A DNA stretch of 64,000 nt from Rhodopseudomonas palustris (GCF_007005445.1 NZ_CP041387.1:1364001-1428000); one strand, 5' to 3'. Shown: positions 30,442 through 40,318, numbered from the stretch's first letter. Program-made: numbers and translations. Notes: a model not told the origin generated them from the sequence alone.

Positions 30442-31718
30442 TCGCTGCCAGCGGATTTCTCGGGACGGCCAAGAGCCGGCTGCTGCCGGCTTCGGTTCCG
30501 TTCCGGTTCTTCGCCGCCGCCGCGGTGTGTCACGTTCTGCTGTGGGGCGCGGTGTTGTTGGCAGCGGACGACTTTCCGCGGTTTCGCGGCGGGGTGGGTC
30601 CGTCGCTGGCCGCGGTGCATCTGTTGACGCTCGGCGTGTTGACATTCACCGCGGTCGGCGCTGCGGTGCAGCTTCTCCCGGTGGCGACGACGCGGCCGTT
30701 GGCGGCGGTGTGGCCGATCCGGTTGGCATCCTGGCTGCTGATCCCGGGCGCGGTGGTGCTGATCGCCGGGATGGCGGCTGCTGATAGCATCTGGATGATC
30801 GGCGGTGCTGCGGCGACGACGCTGGGACTGCTGCTGTTCGCCGTGCTGCTGGCCGACAATCTGCGGCGCGCCGGAAGTATGCCGGTGGTACGCGCCTATG
30901 GCTGGGCGGCACTCGCCTCGCTTATCGCGCTCGTGGCGCTGGGCTTCGCACTGTCGCTTGACCATCGCTTCGGGGTTTTCGTTGATCACGCCGCGGCGGC
31001 GCGCGCCCATATGATCCTCGGTGGATTCGGTTTCATGGGAATGCTGGCGCTCGGTTTCAGCCACGTGCTGATCCCGATGTTCGCGCTGTCGAACGCGCCG
31101 GATCAGCGGACGGCATGGTTCGGCTTCGGCGCCGCCACCGCCACCGTGGCGCTCGGCACGATCGGTGCGCTTGGCGATGTCGTCGCACTGCAGATTGCGG
31201 CCTGCGTGGTCGGCGCGGTCGCGGTCGGCCTGCATCTCGGGTTGATGCGCGTCGCGCTGGCGAGCGGCATGCGCAAGCGCCTCGGCCTGTCGTTTGTGCT
31301 GATCCGTTTCTCCTGGGTCATGCTGGCGCTGACGCCGCTTGCAGCGCTTGCTGCGCTACAGGGCTGGGCCGGCCTCGGCGGGCCGACGCTGTTCGGGCTG
31401 GTGGCGCTCGGCGGCTGGCTGATGACGTTCCTGCTCGGCGTGCTGCAGCGGATCGTGCCGTTTCTGGCCTCGATGCATGTCAGCCGCGCCAGCGGCGGGC
31501 CGCCGCTGCTGACCGACCTCGGCGTCGCTGCCCCGCTCAAAATTCACGCCGTCGCCCATCTGATCGCAATCCCTGCGCTGGGGTTTGCGATCGTGCTCGA
31601 CAGTGCGCAGCTCGCTGCCGGTGCTGCGGTGGTTGGCGCCGCCGGGGCGCTCGCCTTCGCCGCCTACATCGCCAGCATTCTGCCGTCGCTCACTTCGGGC
31701 CGCACCCGCAACTGTTAG
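30438..31718 (+). CDS. NnrS-like polytopic membrane protein
   Basis: 426 residues with about 12 hydrophobic helices. It has His-bearing helices such as VHLLTLGVLTFTAVGAAVQL and ARAHMILGGFGFMGMLALGFSHVLIPMF, reminiscent of NnrS heme/copper membrane proteins and of the cytochrome-oxidase subunit I fold. NnrS proteins protect cells during nitric oxide exposure. Overlap with the TusA-like gene (30438-30441) shows coupling. Assignment to NnrS proper is provisional. Confidence 0.7.
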   Translation: MIAASGFLGTAKSRLLPASVPFRFFAAAAVCHVLLWGAVLLAADDFPRFRGGVGPSLAAVHLLTLGVLTFTAVGAAVQLLPVATTRPLAAVWPIRLASWLLIPGAVVLIAGMAAADSIWMIGGAAATTLGLLLFAVLLADNLRRAGSMPVVRAYGWAALASLIALVALGFALSLDHRFGVFVDHAAAARAHMILGGFGFMGMLALGFSHVLIPMFALSNAPDQRTAWFGFGAATATVALGTIGALGDVVALQIAACVVGAVAVGLHLGLMRVALASGMRKRLGLSFVLIRFSWVMLALTPLAALAALQGWAGLGGPTLFGLVALGGWLMTFLLGVLQRIVPFLASMHVSRASGGPPLLTDLGVAAPLKIHAVAHLIAIPALGFAIVLDSAQLAAGAAVVGAAGALAFAAYIASILPSLTSGRTRNC

Positions 31719-31734
31719 TTTCAAGGAGCCTGCC

Positions 31735-32244
31735 ATGTTTGCCAACCGCATCAGCCAGACCCTGCACGACGAACATCGCGCCACCATCGCGCTGATGGAG
31801 CGGCTCGAGGCGGCGATCTCGCGTCGTCAGCCGATCAGCGTGGCCGATCCCGCCGGCGCGCGGCTGCTCGCCGATCTCTCTGCGGCGATCGAAGCAGATA
31901 CGTTGCGGCATTTCGACTTCGAAGAGACGCAGTTGTTCACGATGTTCGATTCGGTCGGCGATCAACTGATCGGCGACCATCTCACCGAGGAGCACAATTT
32001 CATGCGGCCGCTCGGCGAAAAGCTGATTGCGCAGGCCCGGCGTGCGCAGGCAAACGGCTTCGACGCCGATAGCTGGCGCGAGTTCAGCCGCGCCGGCGCC
32101 GAGCTGGTGCAACGCATGGTCGTGCACGTCCAGAAGGAGGAGATGGCACTGCTGCCGCTGCTCGATCAGACCATGGACGATGCCACGGAGGCACGCCTGT
32201 ACGACGCCTATGTCAGGGCGTCCCAGGGCGCGGAAGCGTCATGA
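31735..32244 (+). CDS. Hemerythrin HHE-domain protein
   Basis: 169 residues of a four-helix bundle with hemerythrin ligands placed as expected: HDEHRATI, HFDFEETQLF, DHLTEEHNFM and HVQKEEMALLPL. Such cytoplasmic diiron proteins bind O2 or NO and are often linked to denitrification. AAGGAG with ideal spacing selects the ATG at 31735. Last gene of the block. Confidence 0.88.
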   Translation: MFANRISQTLHDEHRATIALMERLEAAISRRQPISVADPAGARLLADLSAAIEADTLRHFDFEETQLFTMFDSVGDQLIGDHLTEEHNFMRPLGEKLIAQARRAQANGFDADSWREFSRAGAELVQRMVVHVQKEEMALLPLLDQTMDDATEARLYDAYVRASQGAEAS

Positions 32245-32368
32245 ACAGGGGGCAGGCCGCGACCCTTGCTTCGCTGTCGGGCGGCCAGACGGTGCCACCG
32301 GCAGTGGCTTGCCCTGGCGGGTGACCATTCGGCGGATCGTCTGCCTTGTGCGGCCCGGGGCGGCGTGC

Positions 32369-32562
32369 TTAACCGAAGCCAGTACCGGTGCCCCTCGCAC
32401 GAGGGGTGAAACGGGAATGCGGTGCGGGGTCTCGTTGCCCCAATGCCGCGGCTGCCCTCGCAACTGTGGGCGGATCGGAGCGTCCTCGAATGCCACTGGC
32501 CGGATTGGCCGGGAAGGCGGACGCGCCGGATATCCGCGAGCCAGGAGACCGGCCGGTACAAG
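32369..32562 (+). promoter_or_regulatory. Cobalamin riboswitch 1
   Basis: Matches the B12 aptamer pattern in order: GCC..GGTGCC near 32378-32393, GGTGAAACGGGAATGCGGTGC, the GCCGCGGCTGCCC / CGCAACTGT core and the conserved GCCAGGAGACCGGCC at the 3' end. The terminal CCGGCCGG (32549-32556) can pair with GGCCGG (32584-32589), adjacent to the GGAGG of the downstream gene, suggesting ribosome-site sequestration on B12 binding. ORFs drawn through this RNA are not real. Confidence 0.92.
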
Positions 32563-32603
32563 TGTGCAACTCGTTCGGCGATGGGCCGGCGGAGGATGTC
32601 GTC

Positions 32604-33560
32604 TTGACCAGAACAACTGCGCGGCATCGCGGCGCTCGTGCGCCCGTCGTTTCGGGCGAGCAACGGTCGACCCCTTGGCTACTACGCCATCTGGCGCTGC
32701 CGGTCATCGGCCTGATCAGCCTCGGTGTGATCGGCCTGCTGTCATCGCCGGTGTTCGCCGCACCGAAGCGGATCGCCTCGATCAATATGTGCACCGATCA
32801 GTTGCTGATCGCCTTGGCCGATCCGGAGCAGATCATGGGCCTTGGGCCCTATGCGCGTGACCCGCGGCTGTCCTGGCTCGCGAACGAGGCAAAGCGGTTT
32901 CCGTCGCTGTCCGGCGAGGCGGAGGATCTGTTGATGCTGGCGCCCGACGTGGTGCTGGCCGGCCGCTACGGCAAGCGCGCCACCCGCGAACTGCTGCGCG
33001 CGCAGCACGTCCCGCTCGAGGAGTTCGACGTGCCGCGGACGATCGACGAGGTCAAGGCGCAGATCCTTCGGGCCGGCGAGCTCGTCGGCCATCCGCAGCG
33101 GGCGGACGCGATGATCGCTGCGATCGACCGGGCAACCGAGCGCGCGCGGCAAACGGCGTCACGCTGGCAGGGCCGGGTGCTGGCGCTGTCGCGGCGCGGC
33201 TGGGTGACCGGCGGCGACAGTCTGCTCAGCTCGCTGCTGCACACGGTGGGGCTGTCGAATGCCGCCTCGGATCTTGGCCTCAGCTATGGCGGCTTCGCGT
33301 CGCTCGAAGCCATCGTCGCGGCGCGGCCGGATCTGTTGCTGGTGTCGGAGCAGCAGCCGCAGGCTGAGGATCAGGGCAAGGCTTTGCTGCTGCATCCGGC
33401 GATTCAGCAGGCCTATCCGCAATCCCGGCGGATCGTTGTCCCCGATCAGCTCACGGTCTGCGGCGGTCCGATGCTGCCGGCCGCGCTCGATCGGCTGTCG
33501 GATGCGATCGAGCAGATCAGCCGGAGGCACGGCGTTGCTTCGGCCGCGGCACACGATTGA
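32604..33560 (+). CDS. btuF: Cobalamin ABC transporter substrate-binding protein, BtuF-like
   Basis: 318 residues. A long N-terminal region with one hydrophobic signal segment (ALPVIGLISLGVIGLLSSPVFAA), then the BtuF/FhuD fold (KRIASINMCTDQLLIALADPEQIMGLG; LAPDVVLAGRYGKR; RPDLLLVSEQQPQAE). TTG at 32604 has GGAGG 8 bases upstream. Placement directly after a B12 riboswitch argues for vitamin B12 or cobinamide uptake. No permease or ATPase genes are adjacent, so it must share them with another locus. Confidence 0.85.
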   Translation: MTRTTARHRGARAPVVSGEQRSTPWLLRHLALPVIGLISLGVIGLLSSPVFAAPKRIASINMCTDQLLIALADPEQIMGLGPYARDPRLSWLANEAKRFPSLSGEAEDLLMLAPDVVLAGRYGKRATRELLRAQHVPLEEFDVPRTIDEVKAQILRAGELVGHPQRADAMIAAIDRATERARQTASRWQGRVLALSRRGWVTGGDSLLSSLLHTVGLSNAASDLGLSYGGFASLEAIVAARPDLLLVSEQQPQAEDQGKALLLHPAIQQAYPQSRRIVVPDQLTVCGGPMLPAALDRLSDAIEQISRRHGVASAAAHD

Positions 33561-33598
33561 ACGAAGCTTGGTGACAGCTCGGTCCGGCGCGCCGGTTC

Positions 33599-34348
33599 TC
33601 AGCCTTCTTCCAGCGCGGCGCCGTACAGGATCATGCAGGGGCCGGCCGGCCGGTCGGCGGTGAGGCGAGCGGCAAGCTCGCTGACGGTGCCGCGTTCGAC
33701 ATTTGTGGTGTCGGAGCCGAGGCTCTCGACCATCACGGCCGGCGTCGCTGCGTCCAAGCCTCGGGCGATCAGTTGCGCCACGAGGGCCGGGAAGGTGGCC
33801 TTGCCCATATAGACGCAGGTCGTTGCCGTCGCGTCCGCCAGCGCCGCGAGGTCGAGGTCGCGCGGTAGGCGGCCGTCGACATCGTGGCCGGTGACGAACT
33901 GCACCCGGCGGGCGACGCCGCGCTTGGTCAGCGACGCGCCGATCGCAGCCGCGGCGGCGGTCGCGGTGGTGATGCCGGGGACGATCTCGACCGCGATGCC
34001 GGCGTCGCGCGCCGCGCGCAGCTCTTCGTCGGCGCGGGCGAACAGGGTCGGATCGCCGGCCTTCAGCCGCACCACATGCTTGCCGCGCAGCGCGTAGCTG
34101 ATCGCGAGGCGGCTGACTTCATCCTGGCGCGGCGAGGGATGGCCGGCGCGCTTGCCGACGGCGACGAGCTCGGCGTCGGGATCGAGATAGGCCATGAAGT
34201 CTTCGCCGGCGAGATCATCGTACAGCACGACGTCGGCGGCTTGCAGCCGCTTGATCGCGCGCAGTGTCAGCAGGTCGGCATCACCCGGGCCGGCGCCGAC
34301 CAGCGTGATGCGGCCGGGTGCAGCGGCGCTTTCGAAAAAGTTGGACAT
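33599..34348 (-). CDS. cobA: Uroporphyrinogen-III C-methyltransferase
   Basis: 249 residues, SAM-dependent, making precorrin-2 from uroporphyrinogen III, the branch point to corrins and siroheme. Typical features are VGAGPGDADLLTLRA at the N-terminus, the VRLKAGDPTLFARADEEL loop and VPGITTATAAAAAIG. It lacks the CysG N-terminal dehydrogenase. The ATG overlaps the cobB stop. Last gene of the cobLEMBA operon. Confidence 0.95.
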   Translation of the reverse strand: MSNFFESAAAPGRITLVGAGPGDADLLTLRAIKRLQAADVVLYDDLAGEDFMAYLDPDAELVAVGKRAGHPSPRQDEVSRLAISYALRGKHVVRLKAGDPTLFARADEELRAARDAGIAVEIVPGITTATAAAAAIGASLTKRGVARRVQFVTGHDVDGRLPRDLDLAALADATATTCVYMGKATFPALVAQLIARGLDAATPAVMVESLGSDTTNVERGTVSELAARLTADRPAGPCMILYGAALEEG

Positions 34349-35709
34349 CAGGCGATCGCCTCCTCGGCGACATCGATCAGATGGAAGAAGGTGCCAGTGA
34401 CGTGGCCGCGCCGGCTGCCGGTCTCATCGGTGAGCTGTCCGGCGGGATCGCGGATCTCGGCGAGCGGATCGTCCGCCACGGTGACGACGCGGGCGTAGTG
34501 ATATTCATGGCCGCGCAGCACGCTGCCGGCGGCGTACCCGGCGGCGGCGGTATGCAAGGTTGCGCGGCGGTAGCCGAGATGCAGCTTGCGGGTGGCGAAG
34601 TCGGTTTCGAGGCCGAGTAGTCCCGCCATCGCATGGCGCGTGCCGTCGGCATCGATCAGGCCGGCACCCAGCGTCATGTAGCCGCCGCACTCGCCGTGCA
34701 CCGGGCGGGTTTCTGCAAACGCGCCGAGCGCTGCCTTGAACCGCGTCGCCGCTGCCAGGCGTCCTGCGTGCAGTTCGGGATAGCCGCCAGGCAGCCACGC
34801 GGCATCGCAGGACGGATCTGGGCCCTCGTCGTTCAGCGGCGAGAACGGCACGATCTCGGCGCCGGCCGCGCGCCAGCCGGCGGTGAGGTGCGGATAGATG
34901 AAGGAGAATGCATCGTCGTGCGCCAGCGCGATGCTCTGACCCGGCGGCGGCAGTGGCCGGATCGACGATGCGATCGGGCGCGCCGGCTGCGCGGCGCGGA
35001 TCAGGGCGTCTAGATCGATGCCGCGCACGGCGCTGTCGGCGAGTTGCTGCAGGCGGGTGTCGAGCCTCGCGGTCTCGCGTGCCTGCACCAAACCGAGATG
35101 GCGGTTCTTCAGCGTGAGATCGCGCTGTCGCTCAAAGCTGCCCAGCACCGGAATGTCGTGCGCGGCGAAACCGTCGCGGACCAGCGCTTCATGGCGCGGG
35201 CTGGCGACGTTGTTGAGGATGACGCCGGCGATGCGCACATCGCTGCGATAGCGGGCGAAGCCGAGCGCCAGCGCGGCGGCCGATTGCGCCTGGCCTGCGA
35301 CGTCGATCACCAGCACCACCGGCCAGCCGGTGAACGCGGCGATATCGGCGGTCGCGCCGTTGCCCCAGGCGCCAGATGCGCTGCCGCCGTCGAACAGCCC
35401 CATCACGCCTTCGGCGAGGCAGAGGTCCGCGCCGGCCGCGGCATCGAGCAGGGAGGTGATGTGGTCCTGGCCGAACGCCCAGGAATCCAGATTGTAGCAG
35501 GGCCGACCGGCGGCGATCTCGTGGAACGCCGGATCGATATAATCGGGCCCGCATTTGTACGGCTGCACAGTGAGGCCGCGGCGGCGTAGTGCCGCGTTCA
35601 GCGCCAGCGTCACCGTCGTCTTGCCGCTATTGGTCGACGGCGCCGCGATGATCAGCCCCGGCGGACGGCCGTTCGTCGCTGTTGGAAGTACATGATCAGT
35701 CACGGTCAC
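34348..35709 (-). CDS. cobB: Cobyrinate (hydrogenobyrinate) a,c-diamide synthase
   Basis: 453 residues. N-terminal ATPase domain with P-loop [15 protein letters not shown] (about 24-38) and [11 protein letters not shown]-terminal glutamine amidotransferase domain with [14 protein letters not shown] and the catalytic Cys in [11 protein letters not shown]. Amidates the a and c side chains of the macrocycle. GTG start at 35709, overlapping the cobM stop; stop coupled with cobA. Confidence 0.95.
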   Translation of the reverse strand: MTVTDHVLPTATNGRPPGLIIAAPSTNSGKTTVTLALNAALRRRGLTVQPYKCGPDYIDPAFHEIAAGRPCYNLDSWAFGQDHITSLLDAAAGADLCLAEGVMGLFDGGSASGAWGNGATADIAAFTGWPVVLVIDVAGQAQSAAALALGFARYRSDVRIAGVILNNVASPRHEALVRDGFAAHDIPVLGSFERQRDLTLKNRHLGLVQARETARLDTRLQQLADSAVRGIDLDALIRAAQPARPIASSIRPLPPPGQSIALAHDDAFSFIYPHLTAGWRAAGAEIVPFSPLNDEGPDPSCDAAWLPGGYPELHAGRLAAATRFKAALGAFAETRPVHGECGGYMTLGAGLIDADGTRHAMAGLLGLETDFATRKLHLGYRRATLHTAAAGYAAGSVLRGHEYHYARVVTVADDPLAEIRDPAGQLTDETGSRRGHVTGTFFHLIDVAEEAIA

Positions 35710-36475
35710 GGCCGTCCTCCGCCGAGCGGCGATAGCGGCGGTCGTAGTCGGGGGCGTACAGCGAGCTCTCGCGGAAATCGGTGGCGGCGAGCGACGGCCC
35801 GACCAGGATCAACGCGGTGCGGTCGATGCCTTCGGCTGCGACCTGCGCGGCGATCGAGCTGAGCGTGCCGCGGATCACCTGCTGTTCCGGCCAGCTCGCG
35901 CGCACCACTACGGCGACCGCGCCGTCGTCGCCGTAATACGGGCGCAGCCGTTCGACGACGTCGGGAAGGACGTGGATCGACAGATGGATCGCCAGCGTCG
36001 CGCCGGTGGCTGCGAAGGCTTCCAGCGTCTCGCGCGGCGGCATCGCCGAGGCGCGGCCCGAGGTGCGCGTCAGCACCACGGTCTGCGCGACTTCCGGCAA
36101 CGTCAGTTCGCGGCCGAGCACGGCGGCGGCCGCCGCGAACGACGGCACCCCGGGCGTAACGGTGTAGGGGATGCCGTACTGCTCCAGGCGGCGGATTTGT
36201 TCGCCCATCGCGCTCCACACCGACAGGTCGCCGGAATGCAGCCGGGCGACGTCGTGGCCGGCTTCGGTAGCGGCGACGAACTCCGCGGTGATGGCGTCGA
36301 GGTCGAGCGGGGCGGTGTCGACGACGCGCGCGTCCTTCGGGCACAGCGCCACGATCTCGCGCGGGACTAACGAGCCGGCATAGAGACACACCGGGCAGCG
36401 CATCACCAGATCGCGGCCGCGCACGGTGATCAGATCGGGCGCGCCGGGGCCGGCGCCGATGAAGTGGACGGTCAT
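35696..36475 (-). CDS. cobM: Precorrin-4 C11-methyltransferase
   Basis: 259 residues. [20 protein letters not shown] is the SAM-methyltransferase N-terminus, followed by [38 protein letters not shown] and the [23 protein letters not shown] stretch characteristic of CobM/CbiF. The C-terminus overlaps cobB by 14 bases; the start overlaps the cobE stop. A longer open frame upstream is a shadow of cobE. Confidence 0.95.
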   Translation of the reverse strand: MTVHFIGAGPGAPDLITVRGRDLVMRCPVCLYAGSLVPREIVALCPKDARVVDTAPLDLDAITAEFVAATEAGHDVARLHSGDLSVWSAMGEQIRRLEQYGIPYTVTPGVPSFAAAAAVLGRELTLPEVAQTVVLTRTSGRASAMPPRETLEAFAATGATLAIHLSIHVLPDVVERLRPYYGDDGAVAVVVRASWPEQQVIRGTLSSIAAQVAAEGIDRTALILVGPSLAATDFRESSLYAPDYDRRYRRSAEDGRDRD

Positions 36476-36864
36476 GGCAGCGGCTCCTCGATCGCCACCG
36501 CGGCCGTCGCGAGGCGATCCTGTGAAATCAAACGGGATACGATCAGCCGCGCCGTCGGTCCGGCGGCGGCGAGCGCCGCGGCCTCGCAGACGCTGCCGAC
36601 ACCGCGGTGATGTGCGACCACGGCAGACGACGTCGTGATACGCGCGGTGGCTTGTTCGAGCGCAGTCGCATCGATCGGCAAGATGGGGAGAGCGGTGGTG
36701 GTTGCGGCCTCGCGCAGGCCGCTGTGATCGGCTTTGTCCGCAGCGGTTGCCAACGCCGATGGCTGGTGCGGATTGGCGGCGCGGCGCGCAGTCTCGATCA
36801 CGTCGATGATCGCCGATGCGGGGGCGGCGGCGCGGAAGCCGATGCCGATGACGACCGCGGTCAT
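36472..36864 (-). CDS. cobE: CobE (CbiG C-terminal-like) cobalamin biosynthesis protein
   Basis: 130 residues matching the short CobE proteins of the aerobic pathway, equivalent to the C-terminal half of CbiG ([45 protein letters not shown]). Its precise role is not established; it may assist early macrocycle steps. The ATG at 36864 overlaps the cobL stop (ATGA), and its own stop overlaps the cobM start. Confidence 0.88.
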   Translation of the reverse strand: MTAVVIGIGFRAAAPASAIIDVIETARRAANPHQPSALATAADKADHSGLREAATTTALPILPIDATALEQATARITTSSAVVAHHRGVGSVCEAAALAAAGPTARLIVSRLISQDRLATAAVAIEEPLP

Positions 36865-38084
36865 TTGCGGACGCTCCATTGCACCACCGGCATCGCCGCG
36901 CGCCATCCGGTGAGGCCGCCGACCGGCGCGGCGCGCTCGACGCCGAGCCGCAGCAATTCGCCGCCATGACGGCGGTGCCAGTCGATCAGCAGCGCTTCGG
37001 TCTCCAGCGTCACCGCATTCACCACCAGCCGGCCGCCCGCGGGCAGCGCCTGCCACACCGCGTCCATCACCCCCGGACGGCTGGCGCCGCCGCCGATGAA
37101 CACCGCGTCGGGCGTGGGGAGGCCGGCGAGCGCCTCGGGTGCTGCGCCGAGCCGCAGATCGAGCTGCGCCACGCCGAGCGCCTCGGCATTGGCGCGCGCG
37201 GTGGCGAGCCGGTCGGCGCGCGTCTCAATCCCGATCGCGCGATTGCTACGCGCCGCCAGCAGCCATTCGATTCCGATCGAGCCGGCGCCGGCGCCGATAT
37301 CCCACAGCAGCTCATGGCCGCGCGGCGCCAGCGTCGACAGCGTCACCGCGCGGATCTCGCGCTTGGTGAGCTGGCCGTCGTGCTGAAACAGCTCGTCCGG
37401 CAGGCCGCTGACGCACGGCATGATCACGGCATTCGGCTCCGCGGCTGCGGCGATGCCGAGTGCGACTGGAGCGGTGACGTCGGGGAAAGCGAAGATCGAG
37501 GCGGTGGTTCGCCGCACGCGCTCGCGCGGGCCGCCGAGTGCTTCGAGCACGGTGAGTTCGGACGCGCCGAAACCGTTCGCCGCGAGATACGCGGCGATCT
37601 CGCCGACCGCGGCGCCGTCGCGCACCAATACGATCAGCCGCGCCTGCGGGCGGAGATGCGGACGCAGCGTCGCGACGGGGCGCGCGTGCAGGCCGAGCGT
37701 CACCGCGTCTTCCAGGCGCCAGCCGAGCCGCGCAGCGGCCCAGGCAAAGGTCGATGGCGCCGCCACGGCGGTCCATTCATTTGCCGCGAGATGATCGGCC
37801 AGCACCGATCCCGCGCCGTGCCAGAACGGATCGCCGGAGCACAGCACGGCGACGCGGCGGCCACGCTGCGCCAGCACGTCGGGGAGCGAGGCCGCGAACG
37901 GCACGCGCCACGGCATTGTGGGCTTGTTCAATGCGGCGACGAGGGAGAGATGGCGATCACCTCCGACGATCAGCTCGGCGGTGTCCAGCAGCGCCCGTGC
38001 GCGCGCCGACAACCCCTTGAGGCCGTCCTCACCGATTCCGACGATGGACAGCCAGGGCTGCGTCGTGTCATCGCTGGTGATCAT
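36861..38084 (-). CDS. cobL: Precorrin-6B methyltransferase/decarboxylase (CobL, CbiE-CbiT fusion)
   Basis: 407 residues. The N-terminal half is a CbiE-like C5-methyltransferase ([58 protein letters not shown]). The C-terminal half is CbiT-like, methylating C15 with decarboxylation of C12 ([30 protein letters not shown]). The ATG at 38084 with GGGAG just upstream is preferred to an earlier ATG at 38132, which would overlap cobK further. It is the first gene of the minus-strand cobLEMBA operon, with its start codon overlapping the cobK start. Confidence 0.94.
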   Translation of the reverse strand: MITSDDTTQPWLSIVGIGEDGLKGLSARARALLDTAELIVGGDRHLSLVAALNKPTMPWRVPFAASLPDVLAQRGRRVAVLCSGDPFWHGAGSVLADHLAANEWTAVAAPSTFAWAAARLGWRLEDAVTLGLHARPVATLRPHLRPQARLIVLVRDGAAVGEIAAYLAANGFGASELTVLEALGGPRERVRRTTASIFAFPDVTAPVALGIAAAAEPNAVIMPCVSGLPDELFQHDGQLTKREIRAVTLSTLAPRGHELLWDIGAGAGSIGIEWLLAARSNRAIGIETRADRLATARANAEALGVAQLDLRLGAAPEALAGLPTPDAVFIGGGASRPGVMDAVWQALPAGGRLVVNAVTLETEALLIDWHRRHGGELLRLGVERAAPVGGLTGWRAAMPVVQWSVRK

Positions 38085-38865
38085 GACGCTCCCTTCATCG
38101 CATCGCTCGCGCGTATTGATCCTCGGCGGCACTGCCGATGCCTCGGCGCTCGCCCGGGCGATCGCCGCCGAGCCGGCCGTCGACGCGGTGCTGTCGTTCG
38201 CCGGCCGTACCGATCACCCGAAGCCACCGCCGATCCCGTTTCGCGTTGGTGGCTTTGGCCGCATCAGCGGCTTGGTCGATTACTTGCGCGCCGAGCGGAT
38301 CGAGCGCGTCGTCGATGCGACGCATCCATTCGCGGCGCAGATGAGCCGCCACGCGGTGATCGCCTGCGCCGAAGCGGGCGTGCCGCTGTTGGCGTTGGAG
38401 CGGCCGGCGTGGCAGGCGGTCGCCGGTGATCGCTGGGTCGATGTCGAAGATCTCGCTCAGGCGGTGAGCGCGCTCGGCGCAGCGCCGCGGCGGGTGTTTC
38501 TCGGCATCGGCCGCCAGAACCTCGAGCTGTTCGCGGCGCAGCCGCAGCACGCCTATCTGGTCCGGCTGGTCGATCCACCGCGCGGGCCGCTGCCGTTGCC
38601 GAATGTCGATATCGTGGTGGCGCGCGGACCGTTCGATCTCGCCGGCGACCGCGCGCTGCTGCGGGCGCACCGCACCGAGATCGTCGTCGCCAAAAATGCC
38701 GGCGGCGATGCGGCTGTTGCCAAGATCACCGCGGCGCGCGAACTCGGGCTGCCGGTGATCATGGTGAAGCGGCCCGCGGTGCCGGATCGGCACTGCGTCG
38801 CGACGGTCGCCGATGTGATGGCCTGGCTCGGTCACGACACCGCTCCGGAGAACCGCGGGGTGTAG
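38083..38865 (+). CDS. cobK: Precorrin-6A reductase (inverted inside the cob cluster)
   Basis: 260 residues with the CobK NADPH-binding start VLILGGTADASALARAIAAE, then ERVVDATHPFAAQMSRHAV and NLELFAAQPQHAYLVRLVDPP. It reduces precorrin-6A. It lies on the plus strand. Its ATG (38083-38085) and that of cobL on the other strand share the palindrome CATG, and its 3' end overlaps the cobJ 3' end by 34 bases, so it has no gap on either side. Any promoter of its own must lie within cobL. Confidence 0.93.
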   Translation: MTLPSSHRSRVLILGGTADASALARAIAAEPAVDAVLSFAGRTDHPKPPPIPFRVGGFGRISGLVDYLRAERIERVVDATHPFAAQMSRHAVIACAEAGVPLLALERPAWQAVAGDRWVDVEDLAQAVSALGAAPRRVFLGIGRQNLELFAAQPQHAYLVRLVDPPRGPLPLPNVDIVVARGPFDLAGDRALLRAHRTEIVVAKNAGGDAAVAKITAARELGLPVIMVKRPAVPDRHCVATVADVMAWLGHDTAPENRGV

Positions 38866-39593
38866 ACGAAAGCGGCGCCGCTGCGACGCGGAATGATCCG
38901 GGTCTGCGACGAGCCGATCATCACCAGCGTGCGCATGTCGGCGCGTCGCGGCACCGCCTCGCCGAGCGGCGCCACGTCGATGCGTTCGCGTGGATCGCTG
39001 ATAGCGGTCGCAAAGATCACCGGCACGGACGCGGGATGGATGGTGCGCAGCAGCTCGAAGGCGCGGCCGAGCTGCCACGGCCTGGCCTTCGAGATCGGGT
39101 TGTACAGCGCGATCACGAAATCGGCCTCCGCTGCGGCGCGCAGCCGCTTCTCGACGGTCTCCCACGGCTTGAGATTGTCCGACAGGTTGATCGCGCAGAA
39201 ATCGTGGCCGAGCGGCGCGCCGATCCGCGCCGCGGCGGCGAACATCGCGCTGATGCCGGGCAGGATGCGGATGTCGAGCTCGCGCCACGACGGATCGCCG
39301 GCTTCGATCGCTTCGAACAGCGCCGCCGCCATCGCGAACACGCCGGGATCGCCGGAGGAGACGATGACGACATGGCGACCCTCGGCCGCCAGCCGCAGCG
39401 CGAAGCCGGCGCGATCGAGCTCTTCGCGGTTATCAGACGCGTGCCGCTGCAAGCCTTCACGCTCAGCGACGCGCGCCACATAGGGCGCGTAGCCGACGAT
39501 GTCGGTGGCGCGCGCCAGCGCTGCGCTGACTTCGGGGGTGATCAGTTCCTGCGCGCCGGGCCCGAGGCCCGCGACGACGACAGATCCGGTCAT
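38832..39593 (-). CDS. cobJ: Precorrin-3B C17-methyltransferase
   Basis: 253 residues. Shows SVVVAGLGPGAQELITPEV, YAPYVARVAEREGL, VIVSSGDPGVFAMAAALFE, ILPGISAMFAAAARIGAPLGHDFCAINLSDNLKPWETVEKRL and the later ALYNPISKARPW, all characteristic of CobJ/CbiH, the ring-contraction methylase. The true start ATG is at 39593, overlapping the cobI stop by ATGA; the open frame upstream of it is spurious. Confidence 0.95.
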   Translation of the reverse strand: MTGSVVVAGLGPGAQELITPEVSAALARATDIVGYAPYVARVAEREGLQRHASDNREELDRAGFALRLAAEGRHVVIVSSGDPGVFAMAAALFEAIEAGDPSWRELDIRILPGISAMFAAAARIGAPLGHDFCAINLSDNLKPWETVEKRLRAAAEADFVIALYNPISKARPWQLGRAFELLRTIHPASVPVIFATAISDPRERIDVAPLGEAVPRRADMRTLVMIGSSQTRIIPRRSGAAFVYTPRFSGAVS

Positions 39594-40318
39594 GGCCGTC
39601 GTCCCTGTCCGTGGACCAGCACGATCGAGAAGTAAGGCGCGTCGTCGGTGGTCTTGTCGGCGAGCGGCATCACGACCTGATCGTCCATCGCGCCGCGCTC
39701 GACATAGATCGCGCGATCGAGCAGGCCGGCGTCGTCGAGCGCGCGGCGCACCTTCGGCAGATTGCGGCCGAGCTTCATGATCACGATTGCATCGCCGGTG
39801 GCGAGCGCCGCCTTCAGCCGCGCTGGTCCGAGCGTTGCCGGCACCACGCAGAGCACGTCGTCGCCATAGGTGATCGGCGTGCCGCTCGCAGTCCAGCATG
39901 CCGCCATGCCGGAGATGCCCGGCACGACTTCGACGCGGATGCGCGGCGCCAGCCGGCTGTGCAGATGCATGAACGAGCCGTACAAAAAGGGATCGCCTTC
40001 ACACAGCACGACGACGTCGCGGCCTTGCGCGATGTGGTCGGCGAGCCGCGCGACGCATTGTTCGTAGAAGCTGCGCAGCGTCGCCGCATAGGCCGGATCG
40101 TCGAGTGCGATCTCGGTCGTCACCGGATAGTCCATCGGTTCTTCGATCACGCCCTCCGGCAGCAGGCCATCGGCGATGCGGCGGGCGTGGCCGGGGCGTC
40201 CGGCTTTGCGGAAATACGCCACCACCTTGGCGCCACCGATCAGCCGCGCAGCGCGGACGCTCATCAGGTCTGGTGCGCCTGGGCCGACGCCGACGCCGTA
40301 GATCGTCGGTGTGCTCAT
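39590..40318 (-). CDS. cobI: Precorrin-2 C20-methyltransferase
   Basis: 242 residues. IYGVGVGPGAPDLMSVRAARLI, the VAYFRKAGRPGHARRIAD region, VVLCEGDPFLYGSFMHL and VPGISGMAACWTASGTPITYGDD are typical of CobI. Start ATG 40318 overlaps the cobH stop; stop overlaps the cobJ start. Confidence 0.95.
   Translation of the reverse strand: MSTPTIYGVGVGPGAPDLMSVRAARLIGGAKVVAYFRKAGRPGHARRIADGLLPEGVIEEPMDYPVTTEIALDDPAYAATLRSFYEQCVARLADHIAQGRDVVVLCEGDPFLYGSFMHLHSRLAPRIRVEVVPGISGMAACWTASGTPITYGDDVLCVVPATLGPARLKAALATGDAIVIMKLGRNLPKVRRALDDAGLLDRAIYVERGAMDDQVVMPLADKTTDDAPYFSIVLVHGQGRRP

Noticed and set aside
32388..32603. Upstream N-terminal extension of btuF
   Set aside because: It would translate the cobalamin riboswitch; the TTG at 32604 with GGAGG is the better start.
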